From: Sphingomonadales bacterium UBA1936
GTDB lineage: Bacteria > Pseudomonadota > Alphaproteobacteria > Sphingomonadales > Sphingomonadaceae
Direction: 5' to 3'
Length of the DNA stretch: 9,631 nucleotides
Assembly (NCBI GenBank): GCA_002336985.1
Contig: DDFE01000158.1
Span: 1,900-11,530 of the forward strand
This document shows positions 1-6,297 of this stretch, piece after piece. The notes below the pieces were generated by a model, which was not told where the DNA came from, ran no database searches, and saw nothing but the letters and a program-made list of their open reading frames with translations. Position 1 is the first letter of the stretch. The number at the start of each line of letters is the position of its first letter. Both the position numbers and the translations under genes were made by a program.

Positions 1-696
1 GCCGACCTCGCCCCCGGCCTCGTCTCGGGCGACGTCATGCCCAAGATCAACGAACTGCCGACGATGAAAAACCTGCCGCAGGGGGTCGCCAAGCTGAACC
101 TGGGCGATGCCAAGTGGCAGGCCGAAATGCTGTTCAACTTCGTCATCGCGGTGGTGACCGGCGTGCTGCTGGTGTTCGCGACGCTGGTGCTGCTCTACAA
201 GCGCGTCCTGCCGCCGCTGGTGAACATGGGTTCGCTGCTGCTCGCCCCGCTGGGCGGCGCGATCGCGATCCGCATCACGGGCGATCCGGTGTCGATGCCG
301 GTGATGATCGGCATGCTGCTGTTGCTGGGCATCGTCGCCAAGAACTCGATCCTGCTGGTCGACTTCGCGCTCGAGGAAATCGACAAGGGCGTCGAACCGT
401 TCGCGGCGATCATGGACGCCGGGCACAAGCGTGCGCAGCCGATCGTCATGACGACGGTCGCGATGGTCGCGGGCATGGTGCCCGTCGCCCTGTCGCTGTC
501 GGGTGACGGCAGCTTCCGCGCGCCGATGGGCGTGACGGTGATCGGCGGCCTCATCGTGTCGACCGTACTCACGCTATTGCTGGTTCCTGCCAGTTTCAGC
601 CTGGCGAGCGGCGTCGAGCGGCGTATGGGTCCGTGGCTGTCACGGACGCTGACCAACGGCGGCGAAGGCGCACCCAAGCCGCTTCCGGCCGAGTGA
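1..696 (+). CDS. RND (HAE1/AcrB-type) efflux pump inner-membrane subunit, C-terminal part
   Basis: The reading frame is open from base 1 and the gene starts upstream of the window, so only the last 231 residues are seen. RND pumps of the hydrophobe/amphiphile family exchange protons for drugs or other amphiphiles in the inner membrane and work with a periplasmic adaptor and an outer-membrane channel, neither of which is in view. Five hydrophobic stretches (about residues 43-66, 72-92, 97-122, 147-164 and 174-199 of the visible part) fit TM8-TM12 of the usual twelve. The signature GIVAKNSILLVDF, the loop AGHKRAQPIVMTT and the run SFRAPMGVTVIGGLIVST are typical of the second half of this family. 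The tail after the last helix is short and polar. An internal ATG at base 37 lies within the pump sequence and is not the real start. The next gene begins 30 bases downstream on the same strand, so read-through is possible. Substrate cannot be told. Confidence 0.93.
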   Translation, partial: ADLAPGLVSGDVMPKINELPTMKNLPQGVAKLNLGDAKWQAEMLFNFVIAVVTGVLLVFATLVLLYKRVLPPLVNMGSLLLAPLGGAIAIRITGDPVSMPVMIGMLLLLGIVAKNSILLVDFALEEIDKGVEPFAAIMDAGHKRAQPIVMTTVAMVAGMVPVALSLSGDGSFRAPMGVTVIGGLIVSTVLTLLLVPASFSLASGVERRMGPWLSRTLTNGGEGAPKPLPAE

Positions 697-726
697 ACCC
701 AAGGCTTTCCGACGCGTTAGCGGAGC

Positions 727-1998
727 ATGACGCGTAACCGTTTCGCCTCTGGCCTGTCGGTCGCCATCCCGGTGCAGGGCGGCTATGCGGAGATGCGCGC
801 GGTCGCAACGGCGCTGCTGCTGCTCATGGCAGTCATCTACCTGGCGTCGCGCGTCTATGAGCCGCTGCATCCCGCCATCGGGTTCGTGAAGGCGTTTGCA
901 GAGGCCGCGATGGTCGGCGGCATGGCGGACTGGTTCGCGGTGACCGCATTGTTCCGCCACCCGCTCGGTCTGCCAATTCCGCACACGGCGATCATCCCGC
1001 GCAACAAGGACCGCATCGGCGACACACTCGCCAACTTCCTGCGCAACAACTTCCTGACGCCCCAGGTCGTCGCACGGCGCATGGCGCGCATCGATGTCGC
1101 CGGGGCCGCCGGACGGTTTCTGACCAACGCCCCCGACAGCGGCGGCCGGCTGAAGGCCGGCGCATCGCGGATCGCCGCAGACGTACTTGGCGCGCTCGAC
1201 CCCGAACGGCTGGGCGGCATGGTGAAGGGCGCGATCTCGTCACGCATCGCCGAACTCGACCTTGCGCCACTATTGGGTCAGGCACTGGCGGCGGCGATTG
1301 CGGAGGGACGGCACAAGCCGCTGCTCGACGGTATCGTGCGCTGGGCGGCAAAAACCCTTGAAGCAAATGACACGTTGGTCCGCGACATGGTCCACCAGCG
1401 CGCAGGGTCCGTGCTGCGCTGGACCGGCCTCGACGAGACGCTCGCCAACAAGATCATCGACGGGCTGCAAAAGATGCTGACCGAGATGACCGAGGACCCC
1501 AATCACCCCCTGCGCGCCAAGGCCGAGGAAGGCCTCGCGCACCTCGCCATCGATCTGCAGGACGACCCCAGGATGCAGGCACGCGTCGCCGACCTGCGCG
1601 ATGAGATCATGGCGAACCCCGCCATGCGCCGCTGGCTCGACGGCCTGTGGGAATCGGCGCGCGCCGCGATGCTGAAATCGGCGCGCGATCCGGACGCGGT
1701 GCTCGCAGGCAAACTCGGCGATATGCTCATCCAGCTCGGCCAGACACTGCAGGACGATCCGCGGCTCGGCATGACTCTCAACCGTTTCGTCCGGCGCACC
1801 GCGGTCGGCATGGCGGCAAGTTACGGCGACGGCATCGTCCGCCTGGTGAGCGACACGGTGCGCGGGTGGGACGCACAGACGATCACCGACCGGGTGGAGA
1901 ATGCGGTCGGGCGCGACCTTCAGTTCATTCGCATCAACGGCACCGTAGTGGGCGGGCTTGTCGGCCTGGCGCTCCATGCGGTCGATACTTGGTTATAA
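727..1998 (+). CDS. DUF445 family membrane protein (YjiN-like)
   Basis: This 423-residue protein has the DUF445 hallmarks: an N-terminal hydrophobic segment (about residues 26-41), then a conserved block running from FVKAFAEAAMVGGMADWFAVTALF through LPIPHTAIIPRNKDRIGD, a long helical middle, and a C-terminal hydrophobic segment (VVGGLVGLALHAV). Length matches the family, about 400-430 residues. DUF445 proteins are predicted membrane-anchored proteins of unknown biochemical role; the E. coli member is YjiN. The ATG at 727 has a GGAG only one base upstream, too close for an ideal ribosome site, so a later in-frame start (GTG at 772 or ATG at 793) is possible. I kept 727 because homologs, as I remember them, also have about 20 residues before the first membrane segment. 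The gene follows the RND pump by 30 bases and is followed by a palindromic region that could end transcription. Confidence 0.9.
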   Translation: MTRNRFASGLSVAIPVQGGYAEMRAVATALLLLMAVIYLASRVYEPLHPAIGFVKAFAEAAMVGGMADWFAVTALFRHPLGLPIPHTAIIPRNKDRIGDTLANFLRNNFLTPQVVARRMARIDVAGAAGRFLTNAPDSGGRLKAGASRIAADVLGALDPERLGGMVKGAISSRIAELDLAPLLGQALAAAIAEGRHKPLLDGIVRWAAKTLEANDTLVRDMVHQRAGSVLRWTGLDETLANKIIDGLQKMLTEMTEDPNHPLRAKAEEGLAHLAIDLQDDPRMQARVADLRDEIMANPAMRRWLDGLWESARAAMLKSARDPDAVLAGKLGDMLIQLGQTLQDDPRLGMTLNRFVRRTAVGMAASYGDGIVRLVSDTVRGWDAQTITDRVENAVGRDLQFIRINGTVVGGLVGLALHAVDTWL

Positions 1999-2000
1999 TT

Positions 2001-2165
2001 TCCCTCTCCTCTTGAGGGAGAGGATAGCGCAGCTTAGCCGCAAAGCGGCTTAGCGCAGCTTGGAGAGGGGTTTGCGGCGCGATGCGCCGCGCGAGCCGAC
2101 CGCTCGCATACCCCTCACCCGCCCGCGCTCCGCGCGCGTCGCCCTCTCCCGCAAGGGGAGAGGGG
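2001..2165. repeat. Mosaic intergenic palindromic element (REP-like) between convergent genes
   Basis: The 206 bases between the convergent DUF445 and sugar-dehydrogenase genes are almost entirely dyad structure. Hairpin A is CCTCTCC/GGAGAGG (2003-2009 with 2017-2023). Next comes AGCCGC-AAA-GCGGCT (2036-2050), flanked by a direct repeat TAGCGCAGCTT (2025-2035 and 2051-2061). Then GAGGGGT (2065-2071) pairs with ACCCCTC (2110-2116) and encloses two hairpins, GCGGCGC-GAT-GCGCCGC (2074-2090) and GCGAGC-N5-GCTCGC (2091-2107), giving a possible three-way junction. The last hairpin is CCCTCTCCC/GGGAGAGGG (2142-2150 with 2156-2164). The two outer hairpins share the CCTCTCC core. This looks like dispersed extragenic palindromic repeats, as seen in many sphingomonads and Caulobacter. 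It may also serve as a bidirectional terminator, although no T-run follows either end. No transposase is present. Confidence 0.7.
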
Positions 2166-2204
2166 ATGTCGGAAAAGGGGTGGCAAGCGGACTTTTCCTT
2201 CCGA

Positions 2205-3659
2205 CTAGAATTTTTCCACTCGGTACACCCCCGTAGCCGTGACGAAGATCATGTTGAAATTGGCGTCCTCGTCGATGCTGAACACGCGCACGGAGCCGGG
2301 GATCTCGATGTCGCTCCGCAGGGTCAGGCCGGCCTGGGTCAACTGGACGTCCTGGCGGATAGTGGTCGCAGGGACCGAGAAATACCTGCTGCCGGCATCG
2401 TCGTAGAAGATGTACAGCCCGACGAGCTCCGTGACCGGACCACGATAGACCCGGCCGCCGGTCACGCTGGTACCTGCTCCCATGGCCGGACCGAACCCGG
2501 ACCAGACAATCGCCGAATCGATGATATTCGGCGTCCCGAAAGTCGCGCCAAAGCCGTAGTTCCGGCCTTTGTCCTGGGGACGGAGCAGATCTATCTCGCG
2601 CCCGTTGGTCAGCAGCGGCGCATTGCTGTCGCCGATCAGCAGGTCCGGACCGTTGAAGCTCGAGCGGCGCGGGTTCCGGAAGCCATAGGCATAGATTTCG
2701 GGCGCGGCGCCGGCGGCGAACGGATTGTCGGCCGGTATCGCATAATCGCGCCGGGGGTCGGCGGGAAAGGCGTCGGAGCGGACGTCCACGCGGAGGATCT
2801 TGCCCTGAAGGTTGGAGAGAGACTGGGCATTGTTGGCGGACTGGTCGTCGCCGGTGGCGACATAGAGGTCGCCGTCCGGACCGAATCCGATCCAGCCGCC
2901 GAAGTAATTGGAAATGCTGGACGAGGGCGGAAACTGATACGCATAGGCAAGGATTGTATCGCTGCTGGCTGGATCGCCCGTCGTTGCATTCTGCCGCCGG
3001 TATCGACGTATTTCGACTTCGTTCGCGGTGTTGACCAGCGACACGTAGAACGTGCCGCTCGTCGGGTAATCAGGTGCGAGGGCGATGCCCAGCAGCCATC
3101 GCACGTTCGCCACGGTCAGGAAGAGCGTGCCGGTGCCGCCGGTGCCGGGATCGAGAAGGTAGATCCGGCCGTCTTCCTGGGCAACTAGCAGGTCGTCACC
3201 CCCCGGAACGCCGACCGACTGGACAGCATTGACATATCCGGTGCCGATCCGGACCGAGCCGATCCTGTCCGCGGTGTTGGTCACCGTCAGCGTGAACGAC
3301 AGTTCTTTCGGCGATTTGCCGTCGCTCGCGGTGATCGCGAATTGATAGACATTGTTGTTGTTCTGATCGCCCGGATTTTCGAAGTCTGGCGCCAGGTTGA
3401 ACGTCAATGCGCCTTGCGGCGTCATGGTGAAGCGCGCGGCGTCGACTCCGCTGATCGAATAGGTGATGGCGTCCCCGTCGGGATCGGTGGCGACGGCCTG
3501 ATAGACGGTACCGGTCACATTTTCCGGAACGGTGATCGCGGCCGCCGAGGTGAAGGTCGGCGCGCTGTTGGCCGGAGGCGGCGGAGGGCCGCCATTGCCG
3601 CCACTCCCGCTACAGCCCGCCAGCGAGGCCAGGAGGAGGAGAACCAACCCGTTGCGCAC
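2205..3659 (-). CDS. Lipoprotein with cadherin-like domain and PQQ sugar-dehydrogenase-type beta-propeller
   Basis: From the GTG at 3659 this is 484 residues. Residues 1-16 form a lipoprotein signal peptide ending in the lipobox LAGC, so Cys16 should be lipidated; Ser follows it, which by the E. coli Lol rule suggests the outer membrane. A Gly/Pro-rich linker leads to a cadherin-like domain (about 31-129: VPENVTGTVY, ATDPDGDAITYSISG, DFENPGD, ASDG). Residues about 135-484 resemble the glucose/sorbosone dehydrogenase family: LLGIALAPDYP, GGWIGFGPDGDLYVATGDD, LQGKILRVDV, YAIPADNPF, EIYAYGFRNPRR, SVTGGRVYRG. Such enzymes oxidise sugars with PQQ in the periplasm. The Arg-Asn of the family is present (RNP, 328-330), but the His usual in the NHxGG motif is Tyr252 (NYFGG), and the GDVGQ-like motif reads GDSNAP. 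It may therefore be an altered or inactive propeller. An upstream GTG at 3674 would add five residues, but the ribosome site favours 3659. Confidence 0.85.
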   Translation of the reverse strand: MRNGLVLLLLASLAGCSGSGGNGGPPPPPANSAPTFTSAAAITVPENVTGTVYQAVATDPDGDAITYSISGVDAARFTMTPQGALTFNLAPDFENPGDQNNNNVYQFAITASDGKSPKELSFTLTVTNTADRIGSVRIGTGYVNAVQSVGVPGGDDLLVAQEDGRIYLLDPGTGGTGTLFLTVANVRWLLGIALAPDYPTSGTFYVSLVNTANEVEIRRYRRQNATTGDPASSDTILAYAYQFPPSSSISNYFGGWIGFGPDGDLYVATGDDQSANNAQSLSNLQGKILRVDVRSDAFPADPRRDYAIPADNPFAAGAAPEIYAYGFRNPRRSSFNGPDLLIGDSNAPLLTNGREIDLLRPQDKGRNYGFGATFGTPNIIDSAIVWSGFGPAMGAGTSVTGGRVYRGPVTELVGLYIFYDDAGSRYFSVPATTIRQDVQLTQAGLTLRSDIEIPGSVRVFSIDEDANFNMIFVTATGVYRVEKF

Positions 3660-3662
3660 AAA

Positions 3663-3671
3663 TCTCCCCCT
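3663..3671 (-). promoter_or_regulatory. Ribosome binding site that sets the start of the propeller lipoprotein
   Basis: On the minus strand the sequence AGGGGGAGA lies three bases before the GTG at 3659, with the GGGGG core about six bases away. It overlaps the codons that would follow the alternative GTG at 3674, so the downstream GTG is the better start. That start also gives a compact signal peptide beginning Met-Arg-Asn. Confidence 0.6.
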
Positions 3672-3674
3672 CAC

Positions 3675-3942
3675 GTACCGTGCAGTCGTGCAGATGCAAC
3701 GACTTAGCCAGCATTCGACATACTGCCGTCTTTTCGGTTGGAGGCAAGCTTCGGCCCGGCGAAATGCCTCCGAATGTCTCCAAACGGAGCGTTAGCGGTC
3801 GTGCCGTGACGGGACCAGGCGATGATGCGAGGGGGAGCGGCGAGGTTGCACAGCCATTCGAAACAATCAGGTTGCATCGTCCATTCATGGAGCCTCAGCC
3901 GAACGTCCGCAATCGGGTCGATTTCAGCCGTCTCTAGATCGG
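3675..3942. other. Intergenic region upstream of the propeller lipoprotein; no gene supported
   Basis: Short frames exist on both strands here but none has a recognisable domain, a good ribosome site or convincing codon use. The stretch should hold the promoter of the minus-strand lipoprotein gene; I found no clear -35/-10 pair. Near the gene there are three TGCA words within 18 bases (3681-3684, 3689-3692, 3695-3698), including GTGCAG repeated with two bases between copies. Just past the DUF6959-like stop codon, AGCCG and CGGCT (about 3926-3944) could form a short hairpin with a nine-base loop, too weak to call a terminator. Confidence 0.4.
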
Positions 3943-4209
3943 CTATTCCGAAAATGGCGGCAAAATATCATGCTCACCCAACACCGCCTTGTAATGGGTT
4001 AACAGGGATCGAAGAGCGTCCCTCAGATCGCTCGCTTCTTGAAAATTTGGGGATGAACTTCCTAGGTCGCGACAAACCGCATCCGCTCGCTGGCAAAGCG
4101 AATAAAGGGTGTCGCCCTGTAGAAGCACGCCGGGAAACTTCCGGTCTGGATGACGCATGATTGCCGCATTCGTGCTGTCAGAATAAATATCTACGCTCGC
4201 TGATCGCAT
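3943..4209 (-). CDS. Small protein resembling DUF6959
   Basis: The product is 88 residues, soluble and without a signal peptide. The pattern IYSDSTNAAIMRHPDRKFPGVLLQGD followed by LYSLCQRADAVCRDL and a C-terminal SLLTHYKAVLGEHDILPPFSE matches what I remember of DUF6959, a family of about 85 residues with a conserved R-x-FPG-x-x-QGD-x-L core and a C-terminal helix ending in an LPF/LPY motif. Its function is unknown. On the minus strand AAGGGGA lies about four bases before the ATG at 4209, a good ribosome site. Base composition is odd: four 60-base blocks across the gene (3961-4200) give 125 G+C of 240, about 52%, against about 72% in a sampled block of the DUF445 gene. This suggests later arrival by transfer. 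The gene stands alone, with about 300 non-coding bases on each side. The family assignment is from memory; that it is a real gene is fairly safe. Confidence 0.7.
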   Translation of the reverse strand: MRSASVDIYSDSTNAAIMRHPDRKFPGVLLQGDTLYSLCQRADAVCRDLGSSSPNFQEASDLRDALRSLLTHYKAVLGEHDILPPFSE

Positions 4210-4230
4210 ACCATCCCCTTGCCGTCATTC

Positions 4231-4254
4231 TGTCCGCTTTCGGATAAACGGACA
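4231..4254 (-). promoter_or_regulatory. Inverted repeat TGTCCG-N12-CGGACA in a putative promoter
   Basis: A perfect six-base inverted repeat with a 12-base spacer lies 22 bases upstream of the DUF6959-like start codon. Read on the minus strand it sits in a weak promoter-like layout: TTGTCC (4 of 6 to TTGACA), 17 bases, then CAGAAT (4 of 6 to TATAAT). The repeat begins inside the -35 word and ends at the -10 word, where a repressor could block polymerase. Both the promoter and the operator role are inferred. Confidence 0.3.
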
Positions 4255-4450
4255 AGCAGCCTGATCATCCACTAGCGGGTCGAAAACGGACGTAAAAAAA
4301 CCGCTGTCCTACACTGCACGACTTCGCCATCGTCGACCGCGTATCGCCGTGAAGGACATGGCGGCACCGGCTCTTTCCGACTGTCGATATCACGCCCGGA
4401 AATGGCCGCGCATCCATGCGCGCCAAGGCTAACCTTTACTAACCTTTCGC

Positions 4451-4464
4451 GCCCGCTTCCGGGC
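4451..4464. terminator. Short hairpin downstream of the galE operon
   Basis: GCCCG-CTTC-CGGGC is a five-base stem with a four-base loop, 48 bases past the stop codon of the last operon gene. On the minus strand no T-run follows it; on the plus strand ACGTTTT follows. It could help end the minus-strand operon transcript but is weak. Confidence 0.25.
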
Positions 4465-4511
4465 ACGTTTTGGTGTCAACTTAGTGTGAACTTTGGCCCG
4501 GTCCCGCCGCC

Positions 4512-4697
4512 CTACCGGTGCGGCCAGAGTACCGCTTGCGCGACCACGACGTGCTCGCCGTTGAACGTCGCGGCGGGCGAGCCGTAGAGCTGGTACCCGT
4601 CCGCCAGCGCCTGCGACACGCGCTTACAGAATGCGTCGTCGTCCTTGCCGGTCAGCAGGCGATAGACGGGTTTCCCTTCGGGCGGCGACTTGCTCAT
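4512..4697 (-). CDS. DUF1737 family protein
   Basis: The product is 61 residues. YRLLTGKDDDAFCKRVSQALADGYQLYGSPAATFNGEHVVVAQAVLW covers nearly the whole protein and matches the DUF1737 pattern (YxxLTG, a helix with FCxxV, then GYxLxGSPAxTFxGxxVxxAQA). These are small single-domain proteins of unknown role, sometimes fused to or next to metabolic enzymes. The ATG (4697-4695) overlaps the TGA of galE in the four-base sequence ATGA, so translation is probably coupled. A CGGAG inside the galE end lies about eight bases before the ATG and serves as its ribosome site. Upstream codons in the same frame run inside galE and are not part of the gene. Expression should follow that of galE. Confidence 0.88.
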   Translation of the reverse strand: MSKSPPEGKPVYRLLTGKDDDAFCKRVSQALADGYQLYGSPAATFNGEHVVVAQAVLWPHR

Positions 4698-5692
4698 GCG
4701 CGTTCTCCGAGTTTGCGTTCCCACGCCAATGCGTCGGCGACGATGCCGTCGAGGTCGGCGCGCTGGGGTGTCCAGTCGAGCGTCGAAAGGATGCGGCCGT
4801 TGTCCGCGACCAGCTCGGCCGGGTCCCCTGCCCGCCGCCCCTCGTAACGCCTGTCGAGCTTCATGTTCGTCACCCGGTCGACCGCGTCGAGCACCTGGTT
4901 GACCGAGAAGCCCCGGCCATAGCCCGCATTCGCCGTCAAACTTTCGGCAGGATTGGCAACCAGCCATTCGAGTGCCGCGACATGCGCCTCGGCAAGATCG
5001 GTCACGTGGATATAGTCACGCACACCGGTACCGTCCGTCGTCGGGAAGTCGGTACCGAAGATCGCGACATGGCCGCGCTTACCCGTCGCCGCCTCTGCCG
5101 CGATCTTGATCAGGTGGGTGGCACCTGCCGTGGACTGGCCCGTGCGCCCCTTCGGATCGGCCCCCGCCACGTTGAAATAACGCAGCGCCACGTAATTGAT
5201 CGGGTGCGCCGCCGCGGTGTCGCGCAGCATCGCCTCCGTCATCAGTTTCGACATGCCATAGGGATTGATCGGCACGGTCGGCATGTCCTCGCGCACCGGC
5301 ACCACATCGGGCGTGCCATAGGTCGCGGCGGTCGATGAGAAGATAAAGTGCTTCACCCCGCCCTGCACCGCGCTTTCGAGCAGCGAACGGCTGCGTACCG
5401 TATTGTTAAGATAATATTTGAGCGGATCACTGACCGATTCCGGCACCACGACCGACCCCGCGAAATGGACGATCGCGCCGATCCCGTGATCGCGCAGTGT
5501 CGCCGCAACCGCTGCGTCATCGTCGATGCTCGCCTCGACGAAGGGCACATCGTCCGGCACCGCCCAGCGGAACCCGGTCACGAGGTTGTCGATGACCACG
5601 ACCGGCCAACCCGCGTCGCGGAGCGCCAGCACGGCGTGGCTGCCGATGTAACCGGCGCCACCAGTCACGAGCACGGGGAATTTTTCGGTCAT
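4694..5692 (-). CDS. galE: UDP-glucose 4-epimerase
   Basis: GalE interconverts UDP-glucose and UDP-galactose in the cytoplasm with tightly bound NAD, feeding lipopolysaccharide, exopolysaccharide and galactose metabolism. The 332-residue length is usual for the family. The extended short-chain dehydrogenase features are complete: the NAD-binding GGAGYIGSH (residues 11-19), Asp35 after the second strand (VVVIDNL), VHFAGSVVVPES (75-86), the catalytic Thr121 in SSTAATYG, and the YxxxK pair Tyr145/Lys149 (NPYGMSK). Further down come LRYFNVAGADP and the GTGVRDYIHVTDLAEAH block that marks GalE-type epimerases. The ATG overlaps the TGA of the upstream secreted-protein gene as ATGA, and the galE stop overlaps the DUF1737 start in the same way, so the three genes form one tight operon. 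Epimerases acting on N-acetyl sugars share these motifs; substrate choice cannot be settled from the sequence alone. Confidence 0.95.
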   Translation of the reverse strand: MTEKFPVLVTGGAGYIGSHAVLALRDAGWPVVVIDNLVTGFRWAVPDDVPFVEASIDDDAAVAATLRDHGIGAIVHFAGSVVVPESVSDPLKYYLNNTVRSRSLLESAVQGGVKHFIFSSTAATYGTPDVVPVREDMPTVPINPYGMSKLMTEAMLRDTAAAHPINYVALRYFNVAGADPKGRTGQSTAGATHLIKIAAEAATGKRGHVAIFGTDFPTTDGTGVRDYIHVTDLAEAHVAALEWLVANPAESLTANAGYGRGFSVNQVLDAVDRVTNMKLDRRYEGRRAGDPAELVADNGRILSTLDWTPQRADLDGIVADALAWERKLGERA

Positions 5693-6210
5693 TTGCGTGT
5701 CGCCATCCTCAGTGTCGGATTGTCCTTGTTCGCCGCTGCCACCGCAAGCAGGAACGATGTCGGGCGCTTCATCAGCCGTTTTTCGTTCGGCAGGCGCAGG
5801 CCCGCGACCGAAGCCGCCTCCGCGACGAAATGCACGCAGTTGCGCTCGTTCATGCGATAGATGCTGCCGGGCTTGACCGAGTATCGCTGAACCAGCGCGT
5901 GAAGCCGCGCATAAGCGTCATCGGCCACCGTGATCGTGAACAGCTTGTGGCTCGCGGCCATATAGCCCTTGGTCGTCAGGTCGATGCGGCCGGGCACCGG
6001 CCCCCAGAGCAGCGCGGGCGTGATCGTCTTCGCGGTGAAGCCATAACTTTCCGCGACCGGCTTTCCGGCAACGACACCGTCGATATTGAAAAAGGCGTGC
6101 GGCAGTTCGAGGCCAAGTTCGCGCGACCAGAAGCTGACCTCGACATCCGCCTTTGCGGGCGTCGCACCAACGGCGAACAACAGGGCGAGCACAGTCAAAA
6201 GAAACCGCAT
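5689..6210 (-). CDS. Secreted protein with LRAT-like (permuted papain-like) NCxHF motif
   Basis: From the ATG at 6210 the product is 173 residues. Residues 1-21 form a Sec signal peptide with an Ala-Lys-Ala cleavage site, so the mature protein starts near Asp22 in the periplasm. The mature part begins with VEVSFWSRELGLELPHAFF (His38) and carries NERNCVHFVAEAA near its end (Cys125, His127). An early His and a late N-C-x-H-F motif are the layout of the LRAT/permuted NlpC-P60 thiol-enzyme fold, so I infer an acyltransferase, amidase or peptidase-type activity; this is not proven. Similar uncharacterised proteins with PHAF and NCVHF motifs occur, as I recall, in other sphingomonads. The frame stays open far upstream, but that part runs antisense to the transglutaminase gene; the signal peptide fixes the start. 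The ribosome site is weak (AGG eight bases before). The stop overlaps the galE start as ATGA. Confidence 0.82.
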   Translation of the reverse strand: MRFLLTVLALLFAVGATPAKADVEVSFWSRELGLELPHAFFNIDGVVAGKPVAESYGFTAKTITPALLWGPVPGRIDLTTKGYMAASHKLFTITVADDAYARLHALVQRYSVKPGSIYRMNERNCVHFVAEAASVAGLRLPNEKRLMKRPTSFLLAVAAANKDNPTLRMATRK

Positions 6211-6297
6211 GCGCGCGCCTATGGCTGCGCCTATGGAACTTGTCGAGGCAGCACGACTTGTGACCGCCGACCCCCTCGATGAAAGCCTGCCTGTTCG
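6211..6297. promoter_or_regulatory. Divergent promoter region between the galE operon and the transglutaminase gene
   Basis: These 87 bases separate two divergent start codons and should hold both promoters, though no good -35/-10 pair stands out. GCGCCTATGG occurs twice with a 12-base period (6215-6224 and 6227-6236), directly upstream of the secreted-protein start. The two ATGs within these repeats open a short plus-strand frame that overlaps the transglutaminase start. Confidence 0.4.

Larger units (their letters stand above)
4210..4511. other. 302-base intergenic region without a supported gene
   Basis: This gap holds the upstream region of the DUF6959-like gene and the downstream region of the galE operon. 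Visible elements are an inverted repeat TGTCCG-N12-CGGACA, a direct repeat AAACGGAC (4246-4253 and 4284-4291), a run of seven A (seven T on the minus strand) near 4293-4299 without a stem before it, a tandem repeat CTAACCTTTA/CTAACCTTTC (4429-4438 and 4439-4448), and a short GCCCG/CGGGC hairpin at 4451-4464. Small frames on both strands show no domain. Confidence 0.5.

Noticed and set aside
640..984. Minus-strand frames opposite the RND pump and DUF445 genes
   Set aside because: They overlap two well-supported plus-strand genes and have no recognisable domain.
2082..3188. Long plus-strand open frame (368 codons) opposite the propeller lipoprotein
   Set aside because: It is the mirror of a gene with clear domains on the minus strand, is rich in Arg/Gly as GC-rich shadow frames are, starts inside the palindromic element and shows no domain.
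3610..3937. Small frames on both strands upstream of the lipoprotein gene
   Set aside because: No domain, no ribosome site and composition typical of chance; the minus-strand one overlaps the lipoprotein signal peptide region in another frame.
4293..4299. Seven-T run on the minus strand, first read as a terminator
   Set aside because: No GC-rich stem lies directly before it on that strand, and no gene ends there.
4698..4967. Upstream extension of the DUF1737 frame
   Set aside because: This part lies inside galE in another frame. The ATGA overlap and the ribosome site place the start at 4697.
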